Positions 43,913-57,340 of a stretch of DNA of 64,000 nt are shown piece after piece (positions within the stretch are counted from its first letter, which is position 1; each line of letters begins with the position of its first letter). The notes under the pieces are model-generated. The model had not been told where the DNA came from. It did not search any database and saw only the letters and a program-made list of their open reading frames with translations. The translations under genes and the position numbers were made by a program. The DNA is from Icerya purchasi. Taxonomy: Eukaryota; Arthropoda; Insecta; Hemiptera; Monophlebidae. The DNA lies in contig CM077115.1 of the NCBI GenBank assembly GCA_039619475.1, forward strand, positions 178,506,060 through 178,570,059, read 5' to 3'.

Positions 43913-43954
43913 ATATCTGAAAAAAAAGCGCTCTCATTACGTACCAGTTATTCC

Positions 43955-44222
43955 GCTGTTGTGTCTATTATTCTTCGTGTTTTCAGAACATATCATTGTT
44001 TTGAATGTTCGTCCCGCTCAGCGTGCCATCCTTCATTCTAATTTACTAACTCTCGGGCCTTCTACTTCTTATTATCCTGTGTCATTTCCTTTGTTGTTCA
44101 TTCGGTTCTTCTTTTTACATGCATTACATCAATCTCTGGTCATATTTCCATCTAGCTAACCATTCTTTCTTTTTATTGTTCCTGAACGGAGGAGGTCCTT
44201 TGTCGACGTGCTGAAAAAAAAA
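43955..44222 (+). pseudogene. Extreme 3' fragment of a second related non-LTR element
   Basis: The frame around 44005-44085 reads RPAQRAILHSNLLTLGPSTSYY. This aligns with the C-terminus of the intact protein (SAECSAFYFSLLGLGLPTPYC). It is followed by AGGTCCTTTGTCGACGTGCTG and an A13 tail ending near 44225. It lies directly behind the 3' end of the previous copy, so two severely 5'-truncated insertions sit nose to tail. Confidence 0.7.
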
Positions 44223-44225
44223 AAA

Positions 44226-46240
44226 ATACTTACCAGTTTCGAATGTTTGCAATGAAAAACGATGGTTTTTTGCAACGTATAAAGTATTTCGATTATTTTA
44301 TATATCTTATTCTCGTTCAATTACATGCGTAAATTTTTGTGAAATTTAAAATGAATTAATTTAAAAAACGCGTTCGAGGCCGTGCCCAGAGTAGTACACT
44401 GCTCTGTTGTTTTACTAAATTCGAAAAAAAAAATCGTCGCGATGAATACCTAATGCGATAAAAAGAAAAAACAAAAATTACGAATTTTCATATATACTGG
44501 TAAATTGATGTGCCCGAAAGAGAACAAGTGCGATAAAGCTGACTATGTGCAGTGTGTAGGCACGAATAAGATTAGCAAAGAGATTTTGCCGCTATACAGG
44601 GTTATCGTCTTTACAGTCGTGCGATTATGCCGCTGTCGCGTAGGAACTTAAATGTCCATCTTGGCCGTTAAGTTCCCTCGTGCACACTTTCTCAAGTCGA
44701 GAGATGTTATACGACTTGTCACGCAGGAACGCTAATTAAGGTGTAACCTCGAGTAATTGTCATCAGCAGTGATTGAACCTGGTCATGAGAAAACCGTGTT
44801 CGACTAATTCAAAAGCGGAATACAATAATTATATTTCTTGGCGCATGCTCGTAGACGACTTCATATTAGGAGTCTGAATTTGCAGAGCTAAGAATAGGAT
44901 TCAGTGAACGACTTCGTCGTCCTCGCTTTTCTAAGTGCGTCAAAATGACTAGGGGGCACCCGCGGTAAGGTTGGCAGAGTATTTTAAATTTCACCGCAGT
45001 ACGCACAAATACAGAGTGACAGCCGTTAAAGAATACAGCACGTCCAGGGAATCTTTAACCGCACATTTGCCATGTATACTTTCGAGTAATATTGTATGCA
45101 TTTTTCTGTAGAATAATCGCTTTGTTACACGTAATACTCTGGCTTCTTGGTAGTATTAACCTTATGGCTTTGCCTGTATAGAAAACTACAAAATATCGAA
45201 CCAACCTTTCTCCGATATTGCATTTAAAATCGCTATGTTCGTTGTTTGTTTTAATGGCTCGCACTTTTAGGAGCGTAGAATAACGAATTCTTCTTCTCAG
45301 CATATTCGCTTCTTTCAATGATAAAAGTTAGAAACATTTTTCATGGCAATTTTATTGCTTCGTAGAGTAGAAAAATTGACCGTTCTATGTAACGGACTTT
45401 GCGTGAAAATGCGGAAATTAAATATAAATTCCCTCCTTTTTACAAAACCGGCAAACAGTTCTTAAGGTAATTTTTATTTCGGCGAAATAGCCGCTGCCCT
45501 TTCCGAGAATATATACTGCTACCTGTAATAAATCCTTTCCCGGTTCAATTTAAATATTCTTTCGTGAAGTTTCCGTCAAATTTATTCGGTAGCAATGATG
45601 TACGCTGTTCGTTCCACTCTCGTTAAAGCATATATTGCCAAACATGCGTTTTTCTTGATGCTTTTCTCCCTACACCGTTTCACGTTAAGAGAATAGAATA
45701 ACGGCCTGCTCGTTAAGAATCACTTATACCATTCCTTTAAAGCGGCAATTCAAGTACCGGCCTGTAGAACCACATAGCGGTGACAACCGAACTGGATCGT
45801 CTTCTGCGGCGACGGAAAAAATAAAAAATTATTTATCGCGCGCAGTCTTGTTTATTTTTTCCGCTAGCTCATTTTCGACTGTAACGGTTATCTCTGCATT
45901 TTCTTAAAACGCGAATTAATCAATGTTCCAAAGTGAGTATTTCTTAGAAGCAGCGCGGTTCCGTCGATGGCGACGGAAAAATTTAAAGTGAGTTTCTGGC
46001 AAGCGGAAGATTAATTTGAAGAAAAGCAGCCCCGTCATTTTGAACGACTTATTTCGTTTCTCGTACAATTCGGTGTAATTTAAAAACCGGATGAAAAATC
46101 AGATTAGCAACTGTCCGATTTAGATTATCGAAAAATCGATTACAACGGGAACAGGTAAATCCGATATTCATCGGATGTTAAAAATCGATTTTTTTTCCTA
46201 TTCGCAACCCCCGCTACATTTCGCAACCGGATGAAACACA
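44226..46240. other. No gene recognised
   Basis: Mixed AT-rich and locally GC-richer DNA with only short frames (e.g. 45055-45318 minus) that have no known motif. Probably intronic. Confidence 0.4.
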
Positions 46241-46530
46241 CGTCTTCTTCTTCTTCTTTGAGCGTCCTTTCCGTTAACGAAGGTTGGCTACAAGCTTGTT
46301 CGAAGATATGCGCCTGTCCATAGTTAAATGTATTAGTTCACATGTTGATTTCCCGGTCCGTTGTTTTTTAACCAAGATCTTAGATCGTTGTCTGCGCCTA
46401 TCCTTCCTTTCAGTATTATCTGTAGTCTCGCTTCTCATTACGCATAATATAACTGAGCTGCGTTTCTCCTTTTTATGATTGTGTCAGCAGCTCTTGGTTC
46501 GGAGTACCTGGTAATGAATGGGTCGGTGTG
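46241..46530 (-). pseudogene. C-terminal scrap of an endonuclease-reverse transcriptase (RTE-like)
   Basis: On the minus strand the sequence ends with codons for LVANLR, stop, RKDAQRRRRR. Upstream there are broken matches to a GHVMR-like block, a SWLKN-like block and an ELLRTAMDRRIF-like block. This order is typical of the C-terminus of the abundant insect endonuclease-RT family often annotated as craniofacial-development-protein-2-like. Frames are broken throughout. Only the last ~95 codons are present. Confidence 0.65.
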
Positions 46531-47399
46531 AAAGCGCGCTCAGCGTTGTTCTCGCCAATGCCAGAGGACGCGGACCTACACCATCCTCGATAATGCATAT
46601 TTTTCTAAGGAATGCGAGAACCAGTGGAAGACGGAATGCTACTACAACGTATTTACAAAAACATGAAGCCCACAGTCGAACTATGGTGGCCGCCGGAGGG
46701 AATATCCCGGCACGATTTTAAGATTCTTAGCCGGCTGTGAATCGACCACGTCACTGTCTCGCACGATCATATAATTAGTAAATCTTCGCTTTCACACATA
46801 CTTCTCAATGTCCAAAGTTCGCCAAGTTCCAAACGCAACATGGCCTACCCAGTAGCATACAATATTGTCTGGCAAATACCAAAACTAACGTCACAAAGCC
46901 TTCGTTAGAACGAGTGGTTTGACCCAACATATATATATATATATATAGTATAAGTTACCACCGTATATGTAACAATGACCTTAGTAGTTACAAACGGTGC
47001 ATATAAAAAAGGCGCTGAGGAGAATTTAAAAAATAAAAAACACGTTAAAATTAACAACACCAGCAGACGAAAAAATTATAGTATATCGTTTCGTTTGTAA
47101 TAATTTAATTTTTTCGTGGAAATGATTTTTTTTTTTCTTTTTTTTTTTTTGTTAAATTCGTTGGCGAAAAGCTTTAAAGGTAAATATTTCCTTTGCTAAA
47201 GGTTAACTCTTTATTGCTGTTACTGCAATAAGCGACTTACCATCGCTGACTGTTGCGACAATACTCATCCTTGTAACCGATTTTCACTGTATTTCAACAT
47301 TTATAAACCTTAATGCTAGCGTACCACAGTATATTTTAAGCCGATATTTTCCTTTAAATTTACAATAACATCGTGCTAACTTGTACATATGTACAAAAC

Positions 47400-47457
<58 letters not shown>

Positions 47458-47736
47458 AGTATAAGTTGTAAAATGCTATAAATTAGAACTGAAATTATTC
47501 TCGATTGTCGAAATATACAAATAAACTCTAATGACTAAATTTTATTTACGGAGGAGTCACACGCAGCAAAATAAAATGTAAACAGAAAACCATTTTATAA
47601 AAATATGTCAATTAATTTCATTTATTATAATCGAAGCATTGAAAAGCAAACTACAAAATCTTATGAAAAAACGGAACTTATTATTTCGTTCACAATTTAA
47701 ATGTCTTACATCAAGAGGAGCCTATGTAACAAAAAC
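46531..47736. other. No gene recognised; contains two (TA)n microsatellites
   Basis: The tracts at 46929-46949 and 47402-47453 are both followed by the same AGTATAAGTT sequence, hinting at a small local duplication. No convincing exon. Confidence 0.45.
47402..47453. repeat. (AT)n microsatellite
   Basis: About 26 uninterrupted AT units. Confidence 0.93.
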
Positions 47737-47744
47737 ACTAACAC
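47737..47744. repeat. 8-bp hAT target-site duplication, left (partner 50394-50401)
   Basis: ACTAACAC is present immediately outside both ends of the hAT element. Confidence 0.92.
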
Positions 47745-50393
47745 CAGTGCCGGATTAACCACGTAGCAAGAGTAGCAATGCCCCGCGCAGAAAGGGGCTC
47801 CGCGTATCCAGACCCGCCACCGCCTGGGTGTAATTTTTTGAGTAAAACACCGTGGTATATATTGAATTTACTAAATGTCACTAAAACGTGAAACGTTACA
47901 TCTTTTCCAACCAAGAATCTATTGCCGACAATATTTATCCGTTTATTTCGTTGGCGAAAATAAAACACATAATTTCATAAGGTAAATGCACAAGTTCTAC
48001 AAAAAGTCGCTCGCATAAATGTACAGAATTTTAATCGGCCTGATAATTAGTTCTACAAAAGTTCTGACATGTGCGAGCACTCCTATGAGACACTCAGTAT
48101 GGATGCGTAGTAGAATTGAAATAGCTCGATTCAAAATGTCGAAACTGTCTATTTGTAATCCTTAGAGTTCACATTATTTTTATTATAATTTAGCAATCAT
48201 ATACCAAAAAATTATTTTCTAGTAATAAGTCTATATAAGTTATAAAAGTAATGAGAGATTTCCTGCAATTAAATTTCTCATAACCATTTCGTAATCCTGA
48301 AATAGTAAGATCGTTACCAATTTCGTTCACAAATAATTTGCAGTGTACCCGGTTCAAACTTTTAGAAAGGATTGTGACATGTTCCATCGTGGTATTAAAA
48401 TAAGCTAAATATTTTCTTAACTGGGATAAATGTTTTTTTTTCCCCCGAAAAGAGCTCTCAATTACCGAATTTGACGTTTTTATGGCCCAATATATTCAAA
48501 CTTATGCCCATGTAGGAAAAGGACAGACATCATATTTATCTAAAACAACATGCGAGGAATTTATCAAATTAATTACATCAAGAATGCTGGATCAAATTAT
48601 TTGCGAAATTAAGAGATCGAGGTATTATTCAGTGTCATTAGATTCTACTCCAGATATATCGGATGTAGACCAACTGACTCTGATAGTGCGCTATGTTCTA
48701 CATCTGGGCCAGTTGAGAGATTTGTTAAGTTCTTAGACATAGAAGGCCATACTGCTGAACAACTTTCCCAAAGTTTACTAGATTTCTTAAGTAAGAATGG
48801 CATTGATATCGAAGATTGTCGTGGACAAAGTTACGATAATGTCAGTAAGATGAGCGGAAAATACAGCGGCCTGCAAGCACGAATTAAAGGAATAAATAAG
48901 TATGCAGAATACATTCCCTGTCTTGCACATTCATTAAATTTAGTTGCTAAGTGCGCTGTAGATCGTTGTACAGAAGCATTATTTTTTTTCGATTTTATTG
49001 AAAATCTTTATAATTTATTTTCTGCTTCTACACACCGTCGGGGTCTTCTTACGAAAGCTCTTACTTCAAAAATTCCAATTTGAAAAGCTTGTCGGATACT
49101 AAGTGGTCCGCCAGAGCTAATGCTATGAAGGAACTTTTATGTGGTTTTACCACTATCAAGCAAGTGTTGGATGACATTTGCAATAATATAGATCAAAAGG
49201 CAGAGTGTCGTAATCAAGCTTACGGACTAGTTTCAAAAATGAATAAGTTGGAAACGGGAATAATGGCAATTACGTGGAATGGTACCCTAGAACGCGTAGA
49301 AACGACTATTGCGTCGCTGCAATTGTCCAGTATAGACCTTAATACAGGGCACACCCTTTATGAATCATTATATGGATATGTCCAAACAATGCAATCCACA
49401 TTTTCAGATATTGAAGCAAAAACCAAAGATCTGACAGGCTACCATGAATATCAGCAACAAACTTCAAGACGACGCAAGCGAAACACAAAGTATGACCATT
49501 TCAGCGATTCTAGTACACTTGACAAATTTGTTGAAAATGAAACACCTGGTAAACATTTTTAAATTGAGGTGTTTGTTGTCATTATTGATAACACACTATC
49601 TGCTTTAGATAAACGCATGAAAGCATACCGAAAACTTAGTAATGTTTTCGGAATATTTCGACAGTTAAAATCTATTACAGCAATTTTGAAAAAAACTCCA
49701 ATTATGGCATTGTGCTCATGCAAATGATTTGGAAGACAGTCTAGACGACGAATTAGTGCAGTTTGCCGAGCTACTGAAAACGGATGCGGAGTTCAAAAAA
49801 CGAAGCTCTGGAAATTCAATATTATAAATTTCTAATGGAAAATTCATTAGAATCATGTTTGTCCAATTTAGAAATTGCTTTGCGCATTTATTTGTCTTTC
49901 ATGATGACTTTAGTCAGTGACGAACGTTCATTTTCGACATTGAAGCGTATAAAAAATGAATTAAGGTGGAACACGATGAGTCAAGAACGTCTGAATTATG
50001 TCTCTTTGATGAATGTAGAATATGATTTGCTCAGAGAAATTGATATTCGTATCGTATTATCTCTAAATTCGCCCACATTAAATCTGAAAAAGTTTAAAAA
50101 ATAATAAAGGTTCGTCGTTATTAATCGTCAGTTTTAAAATGTTAGTTTCGTATCAAAATTATTCTAAATTTTCAGGGTAATCTCAACTCTGACTTTTTGT
50201 AGTTTTTCAAAGGCTAACAGGACCTATTGTAATCTACTTTACTATTAAACACTAACATAATTTCTTATAGATGGCAAATAAACATATTGGGTATTGCATT
50301 ATTGTTTTACCACTTTACACTTAAGAACTCAGTAGATCAAGGGCCCCTCGACAGAATTTGCTACGGGCCCCGCGCTTGGTTAATCCGTCACTG
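47745..50393 (+). mobile_element. hAT transposon with intact ends and broken transposase
   Basis: The left end CAGTGCCGGATTAACCA pairs with the right end (inward CAGTGACGGATTAACCA, one mismatch in 17). The perfect 8-bp duplication ACTAACAC fits the hAT superfamily. Length is 2649 bp. The transposase relic occupies 48467-50104. The left 0.7 kb (47762-48466) shows no recognisable coding sequence; the N-terminal zinc-finger part appears lost. The sub-terminal zones share GCCCCGCGC-type and GTAGCAA sequences. Confidence 0.93.
48467..50104 (+). pseudogene. hAT transposase, ZMYM1-like (DUF4371 + C-terminal dimerisation), frameshifted
   Basis: Segments in order: FDVFMAQYIQTYAHVGKGQT and YYSVSLDSTPDISDVDQLT, the first catalytic-region block (48467-48700). 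After a frameshift come GQSYDNVSKMSGKYSGLQAR and CLAHSLNLV (48740-49080). After a TGA and a frame change comes TKWSARANAMKEL (49080-49562). Then IIDNTLSALDKRM (about 49567-49720). Last is the hAT dimerisation region, VSDERSFSTLKRIKNELR followed by TMSQERLNYVSLMNVE (about 49905-50030). At least four breaks make it non-functional. This domain arrangement is that of domesticated and transposon ZMYM1-type proteins. Confidence 0.9.
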
Positions 50394-50714
50394 ACTAACA
50401 CAATATCATGCACATATCCTTCTGATGCACCACTGCACTATATTTACATGAGTACACTAAAAGAATCTTAATTTTCAACATATTTTCGAATATTACTTTT
50501 AACCTTGAATTTAAATAATATATATGCGCAAAATGTTAGACTTGACTTTTTTTAAATTTAATCCAGAGTGCTCTCGTGCATAAACATATACTAAAAAAAA
50601 AAAAAAATTTCTCCACTCTAGTCGTCCTTTAGATTTTTTCACTTGAAAAGAGATCTCTCAGCAGAAGCGTGTAATAGCGCTAGAAAATAAAGGTTAAAGG
50701 TAATATTCGAATGT

Positions 50715-50787
50715 TGCTGTGAACCTTAGCTTCACAATTCCCGACGCTCTGCTAAAGGTATGGCACTGACTTTACTTTACTTTACCT
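50715..50787 (+). repeat. SINE 3'-end fragment with TTTAC tail
   Basis: Matches the 3' ends of the SINE copies near 2 kb (GAACCTTAGCTTCACAATT, then GACGCTCTG, then AAGGTATGG). It finishes in TTTACTTTACTTTAC, a short tandem tail. The head is absent. Confidence 0.65.
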
Positions 50788-51555
50788 CGTAAAAGATTAA
50801 GTAGAATAAATGTAGGCAGTTGTATGTGAGAAATTGTATTAGAGCACGGCTTAAATTCGGAAGGAAAAAACAACTGTCATAAGTACCGAAAAGCGATGAG
50901 GAAATTAAGAAAAGAACATAAACAAACTGATATTCATTAGTGTCGCAAACGAATAGCCGAGCTGCCATTTCAAGCGGGGCGGGTATTTTTGAATTAATGA
51001 CCAGACCGCCGGTTTATAATGCGGTTCTAGAAAACGAAAAAATTTCCCTTCTTACGAAAGTGTGCGTCAAGTATGAATATTTTAGCATATTCTTTTGCTA
51101 TCCGCGCAACCAGACTGAATTTCTCATCTGCTCCACCTTTGCCGTCTAATGCTGAATTACGTTTCAGTCAATCTAGATATGTCTATAGTGAAACCACAAC
51201 GAATCCGGGTCGCCGAACGCGCGCCCTGTTCACTGTAATGCAAACGCAAATAACGAAAAATGCATTACACTCTGAAGATGTATGTCGCATAACCATTATT
51301 AATTCTGCCGTTTTAGTCAACGCATCAGTTTGTGAACGTGAATAAAGCAATTGATATGTTCGATTTCCGCACACAGTAGCACCACCACTGCTGGTGAGCG
51401 GCGGGTGTTTATGCTGCCGGAAGCATTTATAACCACAGAAAAGATGGATTATGTGTCGTTCACTGCTGTTACGGTAAGCTCACATCATTACGCTGGAATC
51501 GAATATGATTGGATAAACTTTTCACGTTAATGAACCTACACGACTGCATACCTTG

Positions 51556-51574
51556 AGGAGGAGGAGGAGGAGAA
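51556..51574. repeat. (GAG)n microsatellite
   Basis: Six tandem GAG units. Confidence 0.85.
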
Positions 51575-54500
51575 CGACGACAGGTGCAATTGAGAAATAA
51601 TGTCGTTCTTAAAATAAAATCGCAGAAAGCTTTCGCGAGAAGTATCTCTCAGATGTGTTGACACCCTAGTTGTAGAAGATTAACTTCTATCTAGTTGGGG
51701 AGGCTGATGTATGTATATGTATTATCGGTACCATTCGGTCCCTAATCCGGTTGACTTACTAACTCGGCGGATTACACTGAGCAAACGTCGGGGTCGCTAC
51801 AGATGCAACTTCTCCAGTTGGGTTTTTGTAATTTAGCAAGGACAGTACTTTTATCTGTCAGATGATTGAATATAATTTAAGCAAAACGAATGGAATAGAA
51901 CGATCAGGCAAAACCGACAAAACGGGGACATGATCTGCATTTTGGAAAGAGATGCGAACACAGCGGTTTTGAATTCAGCCTGAGAGGGTACGAGATAACC
52001 GCATTCTACAAGAAAACGAGGTAGCTTATAAACGCGAAATTTATTCTACCATTGTGGCAGTGCTGAATTGTTCGTAATTTCTTCTGCAAATTTTCTTCCG
52101 AGTAATAATCGCTATTGCAAATTATCTCATCTTTAACGGCATGATGAGTACACGTATATTCCCACCATTGCCAAGCCAATGCTGGTATTTTTTTTTTTTT
52201 AGCCGGTAGTGTCTTAACGAACTGAAAAAAAAAACAAAACATATATACATATATAATAAACAATTTGCCAATAAATATTTTAAAGTTCACTTAAAACGTT
52301 TTTACAACTCCGAATCGATGGCTAGAGCTTTCAAGACTCTAAATTACGTTTCGCAAAGACTCGATCGCAGTCCAGTTAATATACGGAGTTATCGAAATTG
52401 ACGAAAGCTTTTTACTCGTGCCATCAGGAAAAACGGTACAGACACTGATGACCTGGTTAAGTGTGAAAAAATATGTAACCAAGCGCCGTTCACCGACTTG
52501 ATATTAAATCTTTCACAAGAATGACGATGTTCATAAAAGAGCACAATGGGTATTCCGTCAATTTTGGTTATGATACAATCTCGTATTCGGTCGAATTCGG
52601 AAAACAATCGACACCACGAGTATGACTGCAATACCCCTCCGAAACTGGTCGGCAGTTATTTCAAATTAACTAGTAGGTTGTTTTATAAATTCAAGTTATA
52701 TTATTTAAATTTTTATACTTTTAATTCGGCACTAATCGTGTTTTTACCGTTTTGGATTGTCAGTGCACCGTGTAAATACCTACATCGAATATGTATTATA
52801 CCCTAAATTATACATAAATGCAACATGAGTGAATCTTTTTGTGCAGTTAAACCATTCACTTCATATTATGTGTAATATTGATACAAAAAGAGGAAGAGAA
52901 TATAAGAGAACACCATAAGGAAATTGTTTTAGAAAGATGCAACGAGAAAAATTTGTAAAAAAATGAAATGGAATTCGAACTTTCACGAAATAGCTGCGTA
53001 CACTTACTTCACCGGCATCTAAATGATTTTTCTTTCTTTCGCAGAAAATCGAATTCATTTTGAAACCGAAGTTACGCAAATACTAAAATTACCAAATATA
53101 TTAAAACAAAACAACAACGATAATATTATAGCAAATAGATAAACGGTAAGTAATTATCTGTGAGAACAATATTTTCGGACCTAGCCTACCCCGCTGGCTA
53201 AAAGTGGAAACCTACCGTGAGCTAAATATTAAAGTTGATCTCATACACGTATAGATTAAAATTCGGCACGTGGCATTTCTAGATGAATTTAGAGACCAAT
53301 TTTAGAAAAGATGCACGGTTGAAAAGGTGCGGTACCTCTAACATATTTTAAAATGGGGAATTTATCTCGCGTTAATCTCAATTTTGTAACTTCTTTTTTA
53401 CCTTTCTTTTTTTTTTTTTTTTGCTATTTTCGATTTACCGTGTGTTATTTTTTCGCTTTTACTTTTTATTAATCAACAGAATTATTCTTTAAGTTTTCGT
53501 TATTGTTTACTTAATCAGGAATGTGTTTCCCCCCTTTAAGCACATACTGTATTAAACCGACGCCACGGAGTTATTAATGGTTTCGTTTTGATTTCATGGT
53601 GCGCAGCTAATATTAACTTTACATATCTCGATTAACGAAACCGTACAAAAAAGAATAATTATATTTCGAAAAAAATTTCGACAAATTTTTTTATTTTGTA
53701 CGATTTTTATATTCATAATTTATTCGAAAAAAAAAGAAACCGCGTAAGTAATTAATTTGTAGCGAATTCTTTTTTAACCCGTTGTTGAATTACGGAGTAT
53801 TAAAATATAATCGCGAAAAAAGGCAAATAAAAACGGTAGGTTATACTTTTTTCGCAAGGCGAAGAGACTTCAAAGCGAGAAAAAAGATCGGATTTTAGTA
53901 TGAGTAGAAATACGGCTTTTTAATATGGGAAGGGCAAAAATATGTGCATCTCAGTAAAAGAAAAGGATTAAGGGTCAACAGTAGAGGACCCTTGAAAGAA
54001 AGAAACCACTGGAAAAGAATGTCGTCGGCACCATCAAAATCGTAAGCGGAGGAACAGCGGGGTGAATCAAAAAGAGAAGAAAATAGAAGAAATACTACGA
54101 AGGATACGCTGACACGAATAAGATATAGGTGTAAAAAACAAAGAGGAACCGAATGAGATCGAATTTAAGTTAAAAATGGGACATGAAAGTGAATCGTTAC
54201 GATAAGAAGACTACTAGGCTGGCAATTTTTATTAATAAATCGACCGTTAATTGGAATTTTCTTTGTCGAACGTTCTCTTAAACTTGGCGCGGCCCCTTAT
54301 TCGTTTATTTGGCATGTAAGATTTCCGGCCAAAAGCCGACAATTAGAATCTTACTTCTAAAAATTCCCACCTCAAAGTAGGTGCGCGATACGTCCGACGT
54401 TCGGTAGAAATGAAATTTACAACGGGGCATGCTGGAAAACAAAAGAAGGGGGAAATAAATAGAGATTTGGAAAAGTCGGGAAAAGCAATAAGGGCCGAAT

Positions 54501-57061
54501 TTCTTTTCGGTAATAAATAGTTTTTTCATTATCTGGTAAAAGTTAATGTTGATGGCTGCTCGAAGGCGCAGCGCTTCGGAATGTGCTTCGCGGCGGAGTA
54601 ACTAATAGCCGTTTTCGCACTGGTTCCGTACCGATATTGCCGGTGGTTTACTCGTTTCGTGTCGGTTTCTAAACATTTTCAGGCATACCGTTAACGGTGC
54701 ACTTACGCTATTCTAATCGTGCGCGTTTAGAACATTTCGCTGGCTCGGCTCCATTATCGCCGTTTCACCTATTTGATAACGAGAAAGTTCTCCTATCGCG
54801 TTATTATCAACTCCGGTACCGTCGCCAATCTCATTTTTACCGCAAACGTGCCGCCCCGTTAACGGCCAACTGCGGATCGTGTTTACTTTTTTAATCTTTT
54901 TTTTTCCGCGCAATCCGTGGCGCTTTGGTGTACTTCTTCGCCGTTTCCTAACGTTATTCTATTACCTGTAGAACTCTGCTGGTAATAAAATGCCTAAGCT
55001 CTCACTTCTCTCGGCACAGTACCCGGAAACGGATTGTGCCAATCGCTTCCGAGTGGCACGCAACTGCTGCTATTGCTCCCGCTACCGTAGTGACTTTGGT
55101 TCGTGGTACCGCCGGTCGCATGCTGATTGTCAAGTATATACGCGTGACGCGCATATACCGCGTCAAAATTCTCTCCGGAAGAAAAATATCATCCTTTAAA
55201 TATTATATTATAAACCTCGCCCCGTAACTTCCTAAAACACGGACCCGTCTGTTTTGTCTGGCTCCCTAGGCTGAGATTGCGCAGAATAAACAGTGTAGAA
55301 AAACAGTAAAGTTCGTGTATTCGCACAACAAACACCGAATGGCAAAAGTAGAGGGCAACCGTCGTCTTCATTGCGAAGAATGTTTCTAGAATACAAAAAG
55401 TTATATTTACCTAGAATCCACATCTAAGCCCGCGAAGAGGCTAGGAATGTTGTGTTTCGGATACGCAAAACGCGGATCAAGCCAAACCTTGGCAAGAAAA
55501 TGTATCTGTAAAATCTGTAAAGGAGAATTTTAAAAATACCTCAGATTAAAATCAGGAATGAGGAAGTATTCCGTAAAATAAATACGAGTTAAATCACGCG
55601 CATAAGTAGAAGAGAAAAAAAAAACAGTACCAGCGGTCGAGATTGATCATCGAAGATCATCGGGAAAAGGAGGCAACACTGAGGATTTCGCGATGTTCAT
55701 CGAGACAAGCATCTTTTATGGAGCCGCGTTTTCAGGTGTCGCACTGTAAATCACTTACCTTCGATAATGGAGAATAGCGCACCTTTTTCCTCTCTCCCGT
55801 ATTGCGTACTATTTCCACACAATTTCCACACAATTTTCATCGATGCCGTTTTGTGCGAACTTCTTTTAGTTTTACGCGTAGGGGATAAGGATATATCTGC
55901 GAAAATCGTGCAAAATTATATATCATTTCGAGCGATGATATCGTTTATGGTCCTAAAAAAGTAATATGCTGTTGACCGGTTTTCTCGTAATCCAGTTATT
56001 TAAGGTTATTTAGGTTTTCCGGAACAATTCTTCTACGCCACACAATTATTCTCACCGCACTTATTACATCGCGAAAAAGAAGAAACGTTTCCTGTAATCT
56101 ATAAAGGGTGCAGAAATATATAATATTCGTCAGTTGCTCCTCCCGATGAACTCTGTTCCCGAACTTTTCTGTTATTTTTACAAATAACTGTTAAATTGAG
56201 TGTTGCGCCCGGAAGCAAGAGACTACATTATATATGACACGGTGATACAATGTGAAAATTTCGCGCGACGGAACTTATTACATAGAGGAACATTAAACAA
56301 ATGTCCTCGTTTAGACTCGCAGCGAATACATTTCTGTTTTTACGAGTGATAGGCAATGGAAAATAATTACAATGAATACAAACATTTTCTTTATGAATTA
56401 TATGAAGGGTAGAAGAATATAATTAGTGACGGTTTATATTTTTATCAGTTATGGAAACGAAAAGCCAATATCGTTCTAGTTTTCTCGATGTGACGAATAG
56501 AGCTCTTAGTTAAACACGTATGAACTAATAGAATGTGAACGTATATTACAGATTAAGAAAAATAATAATGGTTGAATCAATAAAAGGCGAATGCAGACGT
56601 ACCGAACAAGTTCACCCGATTGCTAATACCGATAAATCAGAAATCATCCGTAAGTTGATTATTGTTCAGCGTATCTTGTTAGCCCCCCCCTCCCGAAATG
56701 CCTGCGAAATAATAACTGCTTGAATTAAATGGACCGAAATTCGGAATAAATTTATTTGACAAAAGAAAAGAAAATTGAAATTTTTATGAATTCTATGGAA
56801 ACGACTATTTTTTATTTGCTTTCACTGTAGTGTTCAAATATTGCATATACAATAATTTGTCTAGAAGGCTTGAGTGTACCATTTATAAATAAATCAATTT
56901 CATAAGAATACACACACATTATATTTTTGTAATTCCTCCCGAAAATTTTAGGTCGAGATACGGCCCTGTTGTATAGTGCCGACAGGAATAACACCAATGC
57001 AATATGAAATAGAAAATCCCATAGTCGCTTTTTTAATTAAACCGTATAGATCATAAGTTCG

Positions 57062-57340
57062 ATGGACAAAGTAAAAAATCAAGATATATTAAATAGAATA
57101 TCTGAAAAGAGGTTATTACTTGACCGGGTACGCAAGACACGGGGCTAAATTGGATGACGACATGACGGATTACTTCGAGTTGTACTGGAAGGCAAAATAC
57201 CTCGTAGACGAAGGGGCAGAAATTCGTATGTCACATCGTTACTAAAAGATACAGGGCTGAACAGTTACGCGAATTTAAAGAGGGCTGCGAAAAGCCGGGA
57301 ATACTGGACAAGGATCATCATGGATAAAAACCAGTTTTAG
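57062..57340 (+). pseudogene. C-terminal fragment of an endonuclease-reverse transcriptase
   Basis: The first part reads MDKVKNQDILNRISEKRLLL, then DRVRKTRG before a stop. After a frame change the sequence gives HDGLLRVVLEGKIPRRRRGR, SYVTSLLKDTGLNSYANLKR and SREYWTRIIMDKNQF to a stop at 57340. This is the C-terminal tail (NEEVL..EKR..L, LLRVVLEGKI.RRRGR, YANLKR, REYWT) of an insect endonuclease-RT family. One or two frameshifts break it, and the catalytic RT is absent. Confidence 0.75.

Larger units (their letters stand above)
50402..57061. other. Long stretch without a recognised gene; one SINE fragment
   Basis: About 6.7 kb, possibly intron of the Dpr-like gene. It contains a SINE fragment at 50715-50787 and a (GAG)n tract at 51556-51574. 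Short frames such as 51073-51345, 54990-55199 and 56535-56723 lack recognisable motifs. The TGGTACC-containing frame near 55100 was compared with the second Ig domain of Dpr proteins and does not fit. Confidence 0.4.

Noticed and set aside
54990..55199. Second Ig-domain exon of the Dpr-like gene
   Set aside because: The frame has no Ig cysteine/tryptophan pattern and no flanking splice signals that fit the phase of the 40337-40547 exon.
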